Source: Prototheca cutis (lineage: Eukaryota > Chlorophyta > Trebouxiophyceae > Chlorellales > Chlorellaceae). From it: a DNA stretch of 64,000 nt. The DNA lies in the NCBI GenBank assembly GCA_002897115.2, contig BCIH01000002.1, positions 453,400 to 517,399 of the forward strand, given 5' to 3'. Each line of letters starts with the position of its first letter. Positions within the stretch are counted from its first letter, which is position 1. A program made the position numbers and the translations under genes. This document shows, in pieces, positions 20,587 to 31,369 of this stretch. The notes beneath the pieces were generated by a model. It was not told the DNA's origin, made no database searches, and saw only the letters and a program-made list of their open reading frames with translations.

Positions 20587-22973
20587 CAGCGTCCATCGTC
20601 AATGGCTTGGCCTGGACCCATGCCGGGGGCCTGTCGTACCGTGGCANGCATGCATGCAGTTCTGCCGGCTTTCATGACAAACATCTGAGCTCTACCCGAT
20701 AGTCTGCTCTGCGTTTGCGGCTCACCAGAAGCAGCAGTGTCGCTATTTCAGGCGATCCCACAGCAATATCAGCACCAGGTCGACGAGGATGCACGAGCTT
20801 TGCCTGGATGTCAAGCCCAAGGACAATGCCAGGGGAGCAATCTGGACGCTCCCAGGAGCCTCAACCATGCCATGTACTCCCTGCCCCACCCCCTGCCACT
20901 GGTACTCAACTCCCGGGTTGAACTGCCTACCTGCACCCCCTGATCAATGCGNCCTGCTTGGGGTTGTCAATNCACCATTGGAATAGTAAGACAGCGGGAA
21001 GACCACGAGAATATCCCAGATGNTGGNTTGTACAGAGGGCTGCAAACAAAGGCATAGCCCCGCTCCTGTCACCTTCCCGCAGTCATGCCAAGGGCCCAGC
21101 AGACCGGGTTTGGCAAACCACTTCAATCGCAAAAAAAGGTGCTCTTTCCCGTTTCTAATCTTCTAAAATCTCTCAATAGAGACACTTCTGAAAGGTACGG
21201 GCGCTGCAAAGGCTCATCCACGCTGCTTGAAGTGCGCAATCTTTGCTCCGGCGCCCCGGAGGTGCTTCGGAGAGGGGGACTGCGTGCAGGCACGCCCACT
21301 TTTATCCGAGTGGCTTCCGTCCATTACCTCAGTGCTTTGAGATAAAAATTGTCGTGCAGCGGGCGAGGTTGGTGCGCGCAGAAGAGCCCCTCAGACGATT
21401 CGTCAAGAAAGTGGGGCCTTCAGTTCACCCACCGAGGGCTAGCGCACCCCCGTCATCAGTTAGCGGATTCCTGCGCCATGTCTGCACGACCGACCATTTG
21501 TCATTAAAGGATTCCTTGTTCTTGTTCCCTGAAAGCCTCGACGCGGTTATTCCCACAACGGGTCCCGCACTGGCCAACATGGGGGGCCCACCGCCATTGA
21601 TGCCAATGTCATGCGTGGTGCTCATGACCCACGGCAGCAGAGCCGATGATCTCACAACATGTACTGCTTCAGAGAAAAATTGCCGCATGCGTTCCTTGGT
21701 TGAGCATGGCTGCTGTGGCACGCTGCTGCTCAGGGACGGTGATAATTGGGGCTCAGGCGGTGCCTGGCAACGACTGGCTCGTCAGTTTCTAGGCGACTGC
21801 AAGGATGCCGCGACCATCTCAGCTCGGTGGGTAGCTGATGATGCTGGATTCTGGCTATGGGGCCGAGTCGGAAAGGCCCCCTTGAGCCATCACGAGGGCG
21901 TGTCCTGCACCCTCCCCCCAGGTTCAAAGGCTGGAGGCCCGTGGTGCTGACGGACGATCTGCTTGTTTCCGAATCAGCGCAGCGTGCTGATTGCCCATGC
22001 AATGGCCCTTTGGAGGACAGGGATCCGGCCGATGTTGCACGGCAATGCGCAGCATTGCTCTCCAAAGGTGATGCAGCGCGGGGAGGGAAGGCTTGGGTTG
22101 AGAACTGCGGGGCCCGCTCATGCCTGCGCTATCAAGGATAATTCCAGGAACCGCAACACACCATCGCTCCAGTGTCGGCATTGACTGCAGGGGAGGACTC
22201 GGTTATCGTTGCTTGGGCCGGCACGGAGGCGGGCCATCGGGCTGCCCAGTCAGACAATAGCCCAACAGATTGGGCGGAGTCCTTTTTGAAAGCTCTTGAC
22301 CCCGGTGCCGACACGCTCATCACCCTGATTCTGGGGATTGAACCGCCCTTTCCTGAAGAGCTGCAGCGACGAATAGCGGGGGGGGGGTCCATGGTGACCC
22401 CGGTGGGCCTGGATTTCCCGCCGGTGGTGCTGCCTCTCCAGAGCTTTGAGGCCGCGCAACCAGGGCAAAGAGTCGTGCCGGACAGCACCTATGCCGCTCT
22501 CGTCCTGCAGCACATGCCTGGCGTCACGAGGTGATAGGGGGTTAGGGCTTGTTTCTGGCCCTATGATGGACATTACAAGCAGGCAATAACAACGCTGTGC
22601 GGAGCAATGGCACAGCGACTGACCAATGGTGCAGGTGCGATTCCGTGAAGCGACTGTCCATGGAGGACATTGCGTGTCGCGGCGGTGGGGGCGTGATTCT
22701 GGCTGAGGACCTGCTCAAGGAGCTTGCTTACAAGATGGGCAGGGCACCAAAATACGGTGCATGACATGTGCTGGGGGAAAATGGCTGCATGGCACATCGT
22801 ACATTGCAGTTTTTCAGGCAGCTTCTTCACGTTGAAACAGATCCGCTTTGCAATTCAAGCCAATAGGAAATGTGCAAGAGTGCCAATGACAAAGGGAGCA
22901 ACATCGCCTCGATTTTTCTTCATGTATCGTACAAGAGAAATCAAATCAGGTGGGTCCTCATCGTTGCATAGAT
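20587..22973. other. Gene-poor region with unassigned + strand open frames
   Basis: Two overlapping + strand open frames, 21243-21950 (235 aa) and 22172-22534 (120 aa), show no family I can name. The second encodes a moderately acidic protein (E-D-S-V-I-V-A-W-A-G-T-E onward). They could be exons of one unrecognised gene or remnants of a mobile element. The rest looks non-coding. Confidence 0.25.
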
Positions 22974-24268
22974 TCATACCNGCTTGAACAGCAGGTCCGC
23001 CAGCTGGCAGAACTGGGCAGAGGTGACTGTCCTGCAGGGCACGCCCTCGGGCCCTCCGAGCCGTCGGTTGACGAATCGCATCATGTTTTCTGCCGCCTGC
23101 ACCGTCAAATCCTGACCTAATGACTGCGCGGCCTGCGGCAGTCGACGGGGGGTAGTACCGGGCATGTACTACCGGGTGCACATAGACTGACAAACCAACG
23201 AGGATGCAGGGTGCACCTGCGGCATTCCATGCCCAATACGACACATACACGCGAATTGAAAGCACCACCCCGAATGACACACAACCCAGTCCACTGAATA
23301 TGCACCAGGATCAAGCCGTGCATGTCCACAGAACCCCGGCCAGCGGGATCCAGCACGGCAAAGCAGGCTTGCAGATCGGACGGGCTTGCGGCAAGCGCCT
23401 TGCCCCTGGAAGCCTGCTTTCTTCTAGTGCTAGGGCTAGCGAGTGGCGGCTTTGCTGCACGCCGTCTCGTGGCACTGGCTTCACTCGGTCCAGCTGTGCG
23501 GTGCGCGGCACCCACCGCTGGCTTTCCTGGTCCGGCACCTCGCTGCTCCGATGCCATGCGCTGTGCTTGTTCCTTGCTAGCGCTTTCCAAATCCTTGGAG
23601 GCTTGCATTTGCTCACCATGATGGGATGTCTCCAGGGACAGAGCGATGGCCAGCTGCAAGTCTGCACTTGCGTCGTCGGCGAGTGGAAAGTCTGCNGATG
23701 ACAGGGCCAAGGCCGTTCCAGAAACGTGCTCCGCCGCAGGTGCACCCTCGCTGGAGATGCCATCCCCAGTGTCATCGNCACCTTGTTCCAGATCCGAGCT
23801 TGACGATGGGCTGGGCTCTGCCAGCGGGTCATACNCGTCGCTGGTTTCCGATGATGGGGTTCCAGAGTCGTTGCCCGACGGCAATGGGGATGGCAATGGG
23901 GATGGCGATGGCAACCCCACTTGCTGACCGTGCTCNGCATCGACATTGCCATGGCCACCTCTCGTCTGTTCCTCAACCTTTCTCCTGCGTCCAGAGCGTC
24001 GTGGCTGCTCGGCGGGCGAAGGATCCCCAAGACCTAGACGGCGTTTCCTGGCCTCTGTGGTGGCCTGGCGGAGACCCTCCAGCTGCTGGGTGCTCTCCTC
24101 CACCTGCGAAGTCCATTGCGGTGACTGGCTTTGCAACGTGTCCGACTTCACGTTTGAAATCTGAAACCCGTTTACACATCCATCATGAACGCTCACTCCT
24201 AGTTCCTGAAGCATGGCGGCATTGCGTGCGATTGCCGCTCGTCGCCGCTCCTCCAGGCCCGATGTCAT
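22974..24268 (-). CDS. Protein with a ubiquitin-interacting motif and a C-terminal EF-hand-like module
   Basis: Two exons on the complement, 24268-23306 and 23132-22974 (373 aa). The joint is in phase and rebuilds D-L-Q-A-C-F-A-V-L-D then AAQSLGQDLTVQAAENMMRF. The N-terminus EERRRAAIARNAAMLQELGV is helical and basic. The middle is disordered, with P/S repeats, S-S-S-S-D-L-E and several acidic blocks. D-L-Q-L-A-I-A-L-S-L-E (about residues 205-215) fits the UIM consensus. The C-terminal 75 residues have an EF-hand-like helix-loop-helix pattern (F-A-V-L-D-P-A-G-R-G-S-V-D-M) but lack the full set of calcium-ligating acids. Family unknown. Ubiquitin binding is inference from the UIM. Several N bases sit in codons. 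Confidence 0.6.
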
Positions 24269-24440
24269 TGCGGCAGTGGCTCGCAGCCACTGTTTTTGCT
24301 CAATCCCAGCCTTGCATGCCCATGAATCATTTAAAATCGAATACTACCTTTTTCAGTGTCTTTGGGCCACAGAATGCCTCGAATTTTACCCAGCGATACA
24401 TGATATGAAGGAACTCGTGCGATGTCTTCATGAATCGCAT

Positions 24441-24605
24441 GCCATGCAGGGCAAGAATAATGCAACCAGCTCAGCCAGCAACAGCGTCACATCACCCCGG
24501 GGATTGCTGGGCATCACTGATGGCTGTGAATTCTCACCCCCCACAGGGCAATAGGAAGGTGGACCACCTCAATGATGGACCACCCCCAGTTGGGAAGGCT
24601 ATAAC
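24441..24605 (-). mobile_element. Conserved non-coding 3' segment of a Fanzor-type element
   Basis: On the complement, directly after the Fanzor C-terminal relic, about 165 bases repeat the sequence seen at 1-342 and 51221-51356. It begins near 'atccatcctggggggttat' and contains a perfect 6-bp inverted repeat (AGGTGG-T-CCACCT). It then shows 'gatgcccagcaa', 'ggctgagctggttgcatta' and an abrupt end at 'ttgccctgcatggc'. Similarity between the three copies stops within a few bases of that point, which marks the likely element end. In TnpB and Fanzor systems the guide omega-RNA is made from this position, so this is a candidate omega-RNA or right-end region. Confidence 0.6.
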
Positions 24606-24844
24606 CCCCCAGGATGGATGGATGNATGTTCATCAGCACTGCGGCGCTGGAAGCGCAGAGGTCGCTTGCCGGTCTTGCGCAGGCTCTGCACTGTGTGCCT
24701 CATGTTCAGACACGCCATCAAGTCTCTGTTCCAGAGACGATGCTCGCTGTTTGGAGGGCAGCACTCCTCGTTGGTGCAGCGCAGCAGCCCGTGGCACACC
24801 GCTGTGAGTGTCTGCTCTCTGCAGTGCAGGCATGGGTTGGGCAC
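24599..24844 (-). pseudogene. Fanzor/TnpB-like nuclease C-terminal relic
   Basis: The complement reads P-N-P-C-L-H-C-R-E-Q, then CHGLLRCTNEECCPPNSEHR, then LWNRDLMACLNMRHTVQSL and R-K-T-G-K-R-P-L-R-F-Q-R-R-S. The Cys pairs followed by W-N-R-D and a nearby N match the zinc ribbon and RuvC-III end of Fanzor proteins. The tail T-G-K-R-P-L-x-F is shared with the relic at 54191. The usual R-D-x-N-A-A-R-N is altered to R-D-L-M-A-C-L-N. Upstream only about 260 bases remain before the FtsJ gene on the other strand, too little for a full nuclease, so the copy is 5'-truncated. An acceptor-like ccttgcag lies just before the fragment on the complement. Confidence 0.62.
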
Positions 24845-25106
24845 GACCTGTCCTACTGCAAGGAAGGAACTAAACCCATCCTCTGAGCGATGTAGCTAGG
24901 GAATGCGGTCCAACAGGCATCCTGTCTGAAAAACATGCCCTTGCTGTGCAGGTGGGAGTCGACGAATCCCGAGAAGGTTTCATCATTTTCTGCTGTTACT
25001 GTAGACGACGTTGGCAACCAACAGGAAAGCCGNTTTAATTCGGTGTTAAAAAAGAAATTCTGAATAATCGAATTAATACGTTTTCCATCATGAACTAACT
25101 GCAGCC

Positions 25107-26300
25107 ATGGCTGCCCGGATAACGCAGTCCGGGAGGGTGCTGGAAGACACCTTCTTCAAGAAGGCCAAGGTGGGCAGTTCGCCATGGTGCCCTAGTGATT
25201 GCGCACGCGCCCGGTTGGACGAATGGCCGCGATGCACGCAGATCCTCCCCATCAACACAGGCAGCGGGCTACGTGGCCCGCAGTGCCTACAAGCTTCTGG
25301 AGATTCAGCAAAAGCACAAGCTCGTTCCCCGCGGCGGCCGGGTGCTGGACTTGGGGTGCCACCCTGGTGCTTGGATGCAGGTTGCCTGCCAGGCGCTCGG
25401 TCCCCCTTCTGCTGGAGGGCTGGTGGTGGGCGTGGATCTCAAGGTCCGACCTTTTGTATTTGGGGGGAGATATGGTTGGGTCCTTTCATTTCCTCTGCGG
25501 CCCAGTACTGCCGGCCAGCCGCGCGGGCTGCCTGGTTCATCGGACAATACACAGTATTCACGACCATATCCCGGGGCATCCCTCGCTGCAGCCAACGCAG
25601 CCTCCCTCCAAATGGTGCGACAGCCGCGTCAAAATTTTCCAGGCTGATGCCCGACATCTGCAACCCGATTTCTGGAGTGGGCTCGCCCCAGAGGTGAGTG
25701 CGGTGTTTGGGCGGCATGCCGCGCCACTGCCTTGCCTGCACCCCAGGCCCCCAACTACCATTATCCCTGCTTTTCTTTCCTGCAGGGTTTCGATGTCGTG
25801 CTGTCTGACATGTGCCACGACACACATGGCAACCGCATGATGGATGCGTACAAGTCGCTGGAGCTGGCGGAGACGGCGCTGGAAATTGCTCTGGCGGGGC
25901 AAGGTGCCGGGGGCGGCACTGCCGGTGTGCTCCGGCCCACCGGCAGCTTGGTCATGAAACTCCTCCAGGTAGGCTGGTCGATGGACCATTTGCATGTGTG
26001 ATGTAGTGAGTGCAGTTGCGGCAACAGGATGGGGATGTCTCGCCCTTTGTCAGCACTGCTCCTGGTAGCCCATGTGCCACCGTGGCTGGACAGCCGGTGT
26101 CAGTCTTCATTCCGGGGTCAACCCTCCCGTCATACCCCCGACCCCGACCCCACCCAACAACAAGCCAGGGTCCCGGGACGGTGGAATTTGCGCAGCAGCT
26201 TCGGCCTCACTTCCAAAAGGTGGCTTGGCAGCGGCCCAAGGCCACGAGGCGTGAGAGTAAAGAGGTCTACCTCCTCGGCCTGCGCCGGCTGCAGGAGTAA
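25107..26300 (+). CDS. FtsJ/RrmJ-type RNA 2'-O-ribose methyltransferase
   Basis: SAM-dependent 2'-O-methylation of RNA, probably rRNA of an organelle. Exons 25107-25169, 25261-25443, 25601-25693, 25786-25968 and 26169-26300 give 217 aa, close to the compact bacterial RrmJ. All four catalytic K-D-K-E residues are visible: Lys32 in RSAYKLLEI, Asp121 in VVLSDMCHDTHG, Lys171 in SLVMKLLQ and Glu206 in R-R-E-S-K-E-V-Y. The SAM-binding motif is VLDLGCHPGAWMQVA. Exon 3 could begin nine bases earlier at another CAG. Short length with no domain beyond the core suggests an MRM2/RrmJ-like enzyme rather than Trm7 or Spb1. A targeting peptide is not obvious. Confidence 0.9.
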
Positions 26301-26601
26301 TGGATGGATGGATGGACAGAGAGTATCGTTGCGGAGACAGCCAGGGCATATGTCTATCCTTGANCCCTCCTGCCTTGCCGCCCCGTGACGACGCTTTGAC
26401 CGGTCCCAGGACCACTGCCATTCTCGGGCAGTGTATACAATCTGACGATGCCAGCTGCATGAGCTGGTGATGTGAACACATGCGTTTTGCCACGGACAGG
26501 CGAGTGTTTTTTTNACAGCAAGGAATCCAATCAAGTTCTCCACATTGTTGCTGGCCAGCTCCCCCACACACATTGCAACGCCCGACTGGGGCAGCACAGC
26601 C

Positions 26602-26680
26602 TCAGGCGCTGGCCACAAGGTTGTTGTGCCTGAGCAGAGCATCCACGGTCGGTGGTCGGCCCCGGAAATCCTACGGGACG

Positions 26681-26773
<93 letters not shown>

Positions 26774-27143
26774 TGGGGGGGTGGCATTTGCTGACGCGGA
26801 CTGGCCAGAATCAGAACAAGGTGCTGCTGCAGGCCAGAGGAGGCGGCCAGGACATCCATTTCCCCCTTCCAGAAAAACCATCCCCTGAGCAACCCCCTCT
26901 CCCCCAACCCACTCCACGAGAAACCTCTGATCACAGCATGGCACCTGGAAGACCAGGTCGGGGGCNCGGCCGCCACCCAGGGCCAGCACCGTCTCGGCAA
27001 ACCGANGGCCTGTGGCGCGAACCGCCTCATCGTCCTCGAGGCCTGCATCCTCAAACGCCGCAAACGCATCTGCCGACAGCACCTCTGCCCACTTGTAGCT
27101 GCAGGGGGTTTGCGGCGTCGGTTGGTTTCAAGGGGGGAGGAGG

Positions 27144-27232
<89 letters not shown>

Positions 27233-30200
27233 GGGGGGGGGGGGACGTGTAAGGCTGCTCGCCAAGCATGCCTACCGCGCAGTGCAGGGCAAGGCCGGAC
27301 ACCTTTGATGATCAAGGAGCAACAACGATGCAAGCCCGCTTCCCACGATTGCACGTCCAACCATCACCTAAAATAGCCGGCAGCGTAGCCGCCGGCAAAG
27401 ATGTGCGAGAAACCGCAGAGGAAACGATCCTCGGGCAGTGGAGGCAGCACCATTGTCCGCTCCGCAATCTGAAGAACAGCGGAGAGGTGGAACCCATCTG
27501 GTTTGCGTGCACAGGGATTTCTGTTTCCATCCACAGGTGGTACGTAGGTTGCGGGCATCATTCAGTGATCGCGCCATCGGCAGCATCCCCCGCGTCCTGT
27601 CCCATAGATTTGGTAGGAATGCCTCTCCAACATTCTCAGCCCCCAGGGGNAAAATTTTCCCTGGAACCCAGACAGCCACCATCGACAGCGCACCTTGCGA
27701 TCGCGGTCAAACACGGTCTCCTCGCCNCCCGGCACGTACTCCGAGTGGAGATCCAGATCGACCATGGCAAAGTGGACCTGCCGCAGCGTCATGCTCCCGG
27801 CCCTGCAGGGCTTGGGTCGAGTGCAATGGTTTGTATGCACACACGCGTGTGTGCGCGCATGCATGCAATGCTCGATGCATCTATGAATGCATGAACACCA
27901 GCACCCAAAACGAACCCTCACCGGTATGTCCGTGCAGCCAGAAGTTTCTGGTAAAGGTCCTCGGGCAGCGCCTCACCCGTCTTGTAGTGCCGGGCAAAGC
28001 CATCGAGCGTTTGCCTGCATGCAGGTGCACGAAGAATGTGGTCTAGTAGAGTGTTGCATCATGCATTGCGTGCACAGGAGGGGCTCATCCCATGATCAAT
28101 CCCAGGGCCAACTGCATCCNTTCATTGCACGGCACCAAACAAATTGTCCTACCTATCATAGCACCAGTTTTCCATAAACTGGCTCGGCAGCTATGGTGGT
28201 GCACGGTCGGGAGGGTGGGTGGCTGATGGTGGGGAGCATGCCTAGATGTGCATGCATACCCGTGCACATGCGCACAACCACCAAGCGTACAACTACGGAC
28301 AGAAACAGTCCAAAAAAACCATGAACAACCCCCCNAAACCCTCGTACCTCCACGGCATCCCACTCGATGCCGCGGATGCCGGCAATCATCCCCTCACGCT
28401 GGCGTGTCAGCATGTGCTGTGCGGCGTGGCCAAACTCGTGGAAGAGGGTTTCCACCTCGCGGAACGTCATGAGCGAGGGGTCGTCGCCCACAGGGGGGCT
28501 CTGGTTGCACACCATGTGTGCGATGGGCAGCCGCACCGCGGCGCCGGGCGGCGCAAACACCGCCGACTGCCCACACACCTCGTCCATCCTGCGAGGCCGC
28601 CGCGGAATGCGTGTAAACTCGTGTGTTTGTGCCTTTGTATGTGTGTTTGTATGTGTGTGTTTTCCAAGTTGCTCCGGCCCAAAATTGCCACCAGCCAACC
28701 AACCATCGGACGCAGACGACGTACCAGGCGCCGCCACGCTTTTCTGCCGGCCGAGAGTATGGGTCCAGGTAGAAGAACGCTTTGGGTTCGCCGTCCTTTT
28801 CCACNGCGAAGAAGCGGACGTCCGGGTGCCAGACGGGGGCGCGCCCATCCGCAGGCTTGATCGTCACCCCAAACAGCCGGTGGGCAAGCTCAAACAGGCC
28901 ATCCAGCACGGAAGGCAGAGGAAAGTAGGGCCGCAGCTCTTCATCAGTGATGGCGTACTTGTCCTGCTTGAGCTGCTCGGCCCAGTACGACACGTCCCAC
29001 TGCTCAATCTGGTCTTCAAACCCGCGTTCCCGTGCAAACTCGCGGATATCGGCGAGGTCCCGAGCCGCTGCGTCCCACGATGCCGCACGCAGACGCTCCA
29101 GCAATGCGCGCGCCTCGGGCAGCGTCGCCATCTTGCTGGCCATGGACAGCTCCGCAAATGACTCAAAACCCAGCAGCGCCGCTTTTTCCTTTCGCAGCTC
29201 CAGCGTCCGCGAGATCAGCGGCGTGTTGTCCACGTCACCGCTCGAAGCACGGGTCACATTCGCCCGGTACATCTCCTCCCGCAATGCCCTACAGATGGTT
29301 TGTGTGTGTGTGTCTGTGTGTGTTGTGGTGGGAAGAGGGGAATGCACATTCATACAGGGGAAACTGCATTCAACCCTCCCCCCCCAGAGGGGAATGCACA
29401 TTCATACAGGGGAAACTGCATTCAACCCTCCCCCCCCAACACCCCNNNNNNNNNNNNNNNNNNNNNNNNNNNNNNNNNNNNNNNNNNNNNNNNNNNNNNN
29501 NNNNNNNNNNNNNNNNNNNNNNNNNNNNNNNNNNNNNNNNNNNNNNNNNNNNNNNNNNNNCACACACACACCTGTCCTTGGCATAGGTCATCACGGGAAA
29601 GTAGGAGGGAAAGTCGAGGGTGAAGAGCCAGGGTCCCGACGCTGGGGTCGCGCCCTCCGCGCCCGGCTGGCGAGCGGCGGCCTGTGCGGCTGCAGCCAGC
29701 GCCGTGGGCGGCAGGCCCTCGACGATGGCCGGGTCGGTCACCAGTTTCTTCCATGCCTTAGTTGCATCCAGCAGGTTGTTACTGAATTTGGTGGACAGCG
29801 CGCTCAGCTCTTGTTGGATCTCGTTAAAGCGCTCGCGCGTCNTGCCCTCCAGCCCCACGCCACCCAGCACAAAGTCCCGGAGCTCCAGCTCCACCGCCCG
29901 GCGCTGCGCTTCATCCAGCGTCTCCCAGGCGGACCCATCCCTCAGAGTGCGGAAGGCCTCGTACAGTGGCTTGCTCTGCTCTTGAGTGCAGTTTTTGTGT
30001 GTTTAGTTATTTGGGAGGGGATAGCGTTGCACCCCCCCCCCCCCCAATGCTTGCAAACAGATGCACTGACCTGGGACAGGCGGAGCGAGAATGCCACTTT
30101 CTCGGGCTGGACCTCGTCCACAGCCTTGCGCAGATCCTCGTTGTCCTTGACCGCCTGCATTGGTCGGGATGGAGTCCGTTTATGTAGGGAGCTGGGTGCC

Positions 30201-30828
30201 GAAAGATATGAGCCAGGCGGTGAGGCCCTGGCCTCGGCCATGCAAAACCCTCATCCCTCCCGCCGTCAATCAACAAGACTGCCAGACCAGAGACCTTGAG
30301 GTGGCTGACGGTGCCCCAGGCACGGGACAGGCGGTCGACAATGGCCTCCAGGGGCTCCACGGTGCCCTCCCAGGTCGGCTTCACCCCGGCTTCCAGCTTG
30401 TCCAGCGCCGCGCTCTGCTGGGCCAGCACAGCCCTGATGCCCGGCACCACATGCTCCGGCTGGACCTTGTCAAACGCCGGCAGCGGGGAGTCCTGAAGTG
30501 TGGGGAGTGGGCGGGGGACATGGGTTGCCATGATCAACCCCTGGTCGCAACGTCCAGGCACGTCCTCACCCCCCATGCTCACCGTTACCAGGGGGTTGCC
30601 GGACCCGTCAGGCAGATCGCTGGTCGCCATGGTCCTGAAGCGCAGCTGATTGATCTTCAAATGTAAAGTACTGAAGGCTGGAAGGTGCGTGGCCCTTGGA
30701 TCACGGGACCTCGGCGCACACCGGGCTCCAGGCACGGAACGGACGACAGCACCCAGGGGACGGGGCGGCAGCGGGGTTGACAGGGAGCCTGCGAATCCCG
30801 AGCGAAGCATGCACACCAAGCGAGACAT
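26602..30828 (-). CDS. M3 family oligopeptidase (organellar oligopeptidase / oligopeptidase A-like)
   Basis: Zinc metallopeptidase that degrades short peptides, including cleaved targeting presequences, in organelles. Twelve exons on the complement: 30828-30589, 30492-30295, 30154-30071, 29975-29572, 29288-28725, 28588-28348, 28190-28153, 28014-27922, 27802-27694, 27468-27368, 27098-26945, 26670-26602. All phases agree and give 764 aa. The N-terminal 65 residues are rich in R, S and P without acids until the M-A-T-S-D region, like a dual organelle presequence. Family signatures are KRGGAWMDEV, the zinc motif HEFGH in [19 protein letters not shown] (about residue 545), [50 protein letters not shown] and the C-terminal [14 protein letters not shown]. 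Introns contain long TG and GA microsatellites and the N gap. Confidence 0.95.
26682..26770. repeat. TG microsatellite in an M3 peptidase intron
   Basis: About 44 uninterrupted TG units in the last intron (26671-26944). Confidence 0.95.
27152..27244. repeat. GA microsatellite plus poly-G in an M3 peptidase intron
   Basis: About 35 GA units run directly into about 23 G, inside the intron 27099-27367. The TG tract is in the next intron 0.4 kb away. Confidence 0.95.
29334..29560. repeat. 52-base tandem repeat bordering an assembly gap
   Basis: Two near-identical 52-base units (29334-29385 and 29386-29437, each beginning agaggggaatgcacattc) run into a block of N at 29446-29560, after which a CA run resumes. 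All lies within the intron 29289-29571. The gap probably hides further units of this minisatellite. Confidence 0.85.
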
Positions 30829-31369
30829 CTATAGTCAGATTTCGTGCGCTGCTTTGGAATGGCGCAATGCGGAGCACCCCCCAAATGAGCATTGGTTGCG
30901 GTGGGACGTTGACGATGACCACATCGGCCTTTGGGAGGGGTGGCTTGCTGGCTGGCTGGCCGTGCCATGAACAACCCCCTTCTTGTACCATCAACTCGTC
31001 AGAACGTGGTGCACGAGACCCATCGAATCTGAAGCATCGACGTGCATGCTGCCTGGTTATCGAGATGCTTTCGGTCTCACAGTGGTATCGGGAGCTTGCG
31101 CTCTTCCGCGGGGCAAGGGGGCAGATGCAGGGCAGATGCAGTTGATTGGGCCCTCAACTCCCCAAACAGAGAAAAACGGAGTCAGAGGGCAAGCAGAGAG
31201 GGTGACGGGGTGAGGTTTCAAAATCACTCTCACAGTTCCCAAGCAAACGAGGCTCGGGATTGTGCGGCGCGAGCGGTGTGGCAGACGACAGGGGGTTCAA
31301 TGTGAAAAAGGGAGGAACACGATATCAAAAAGGGTTGTTTGGTCCAGACACCTGACAATGTACCTGTGG
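30829..31369. other. Intergenic, upstream of the M3 peptidase
   Basis: Contains the M3 peptidase promoter and the 3' UTR of the MscS-like gene. No coding or RNA signal recognised. Confidence 0.4.

Noticed and set aside
26682..27244. Dense repeats considered as a CRISPR-like or centromeric array
   Set aside because: Simple TG and GA microsatellites without spacers, inside introns of one gene.
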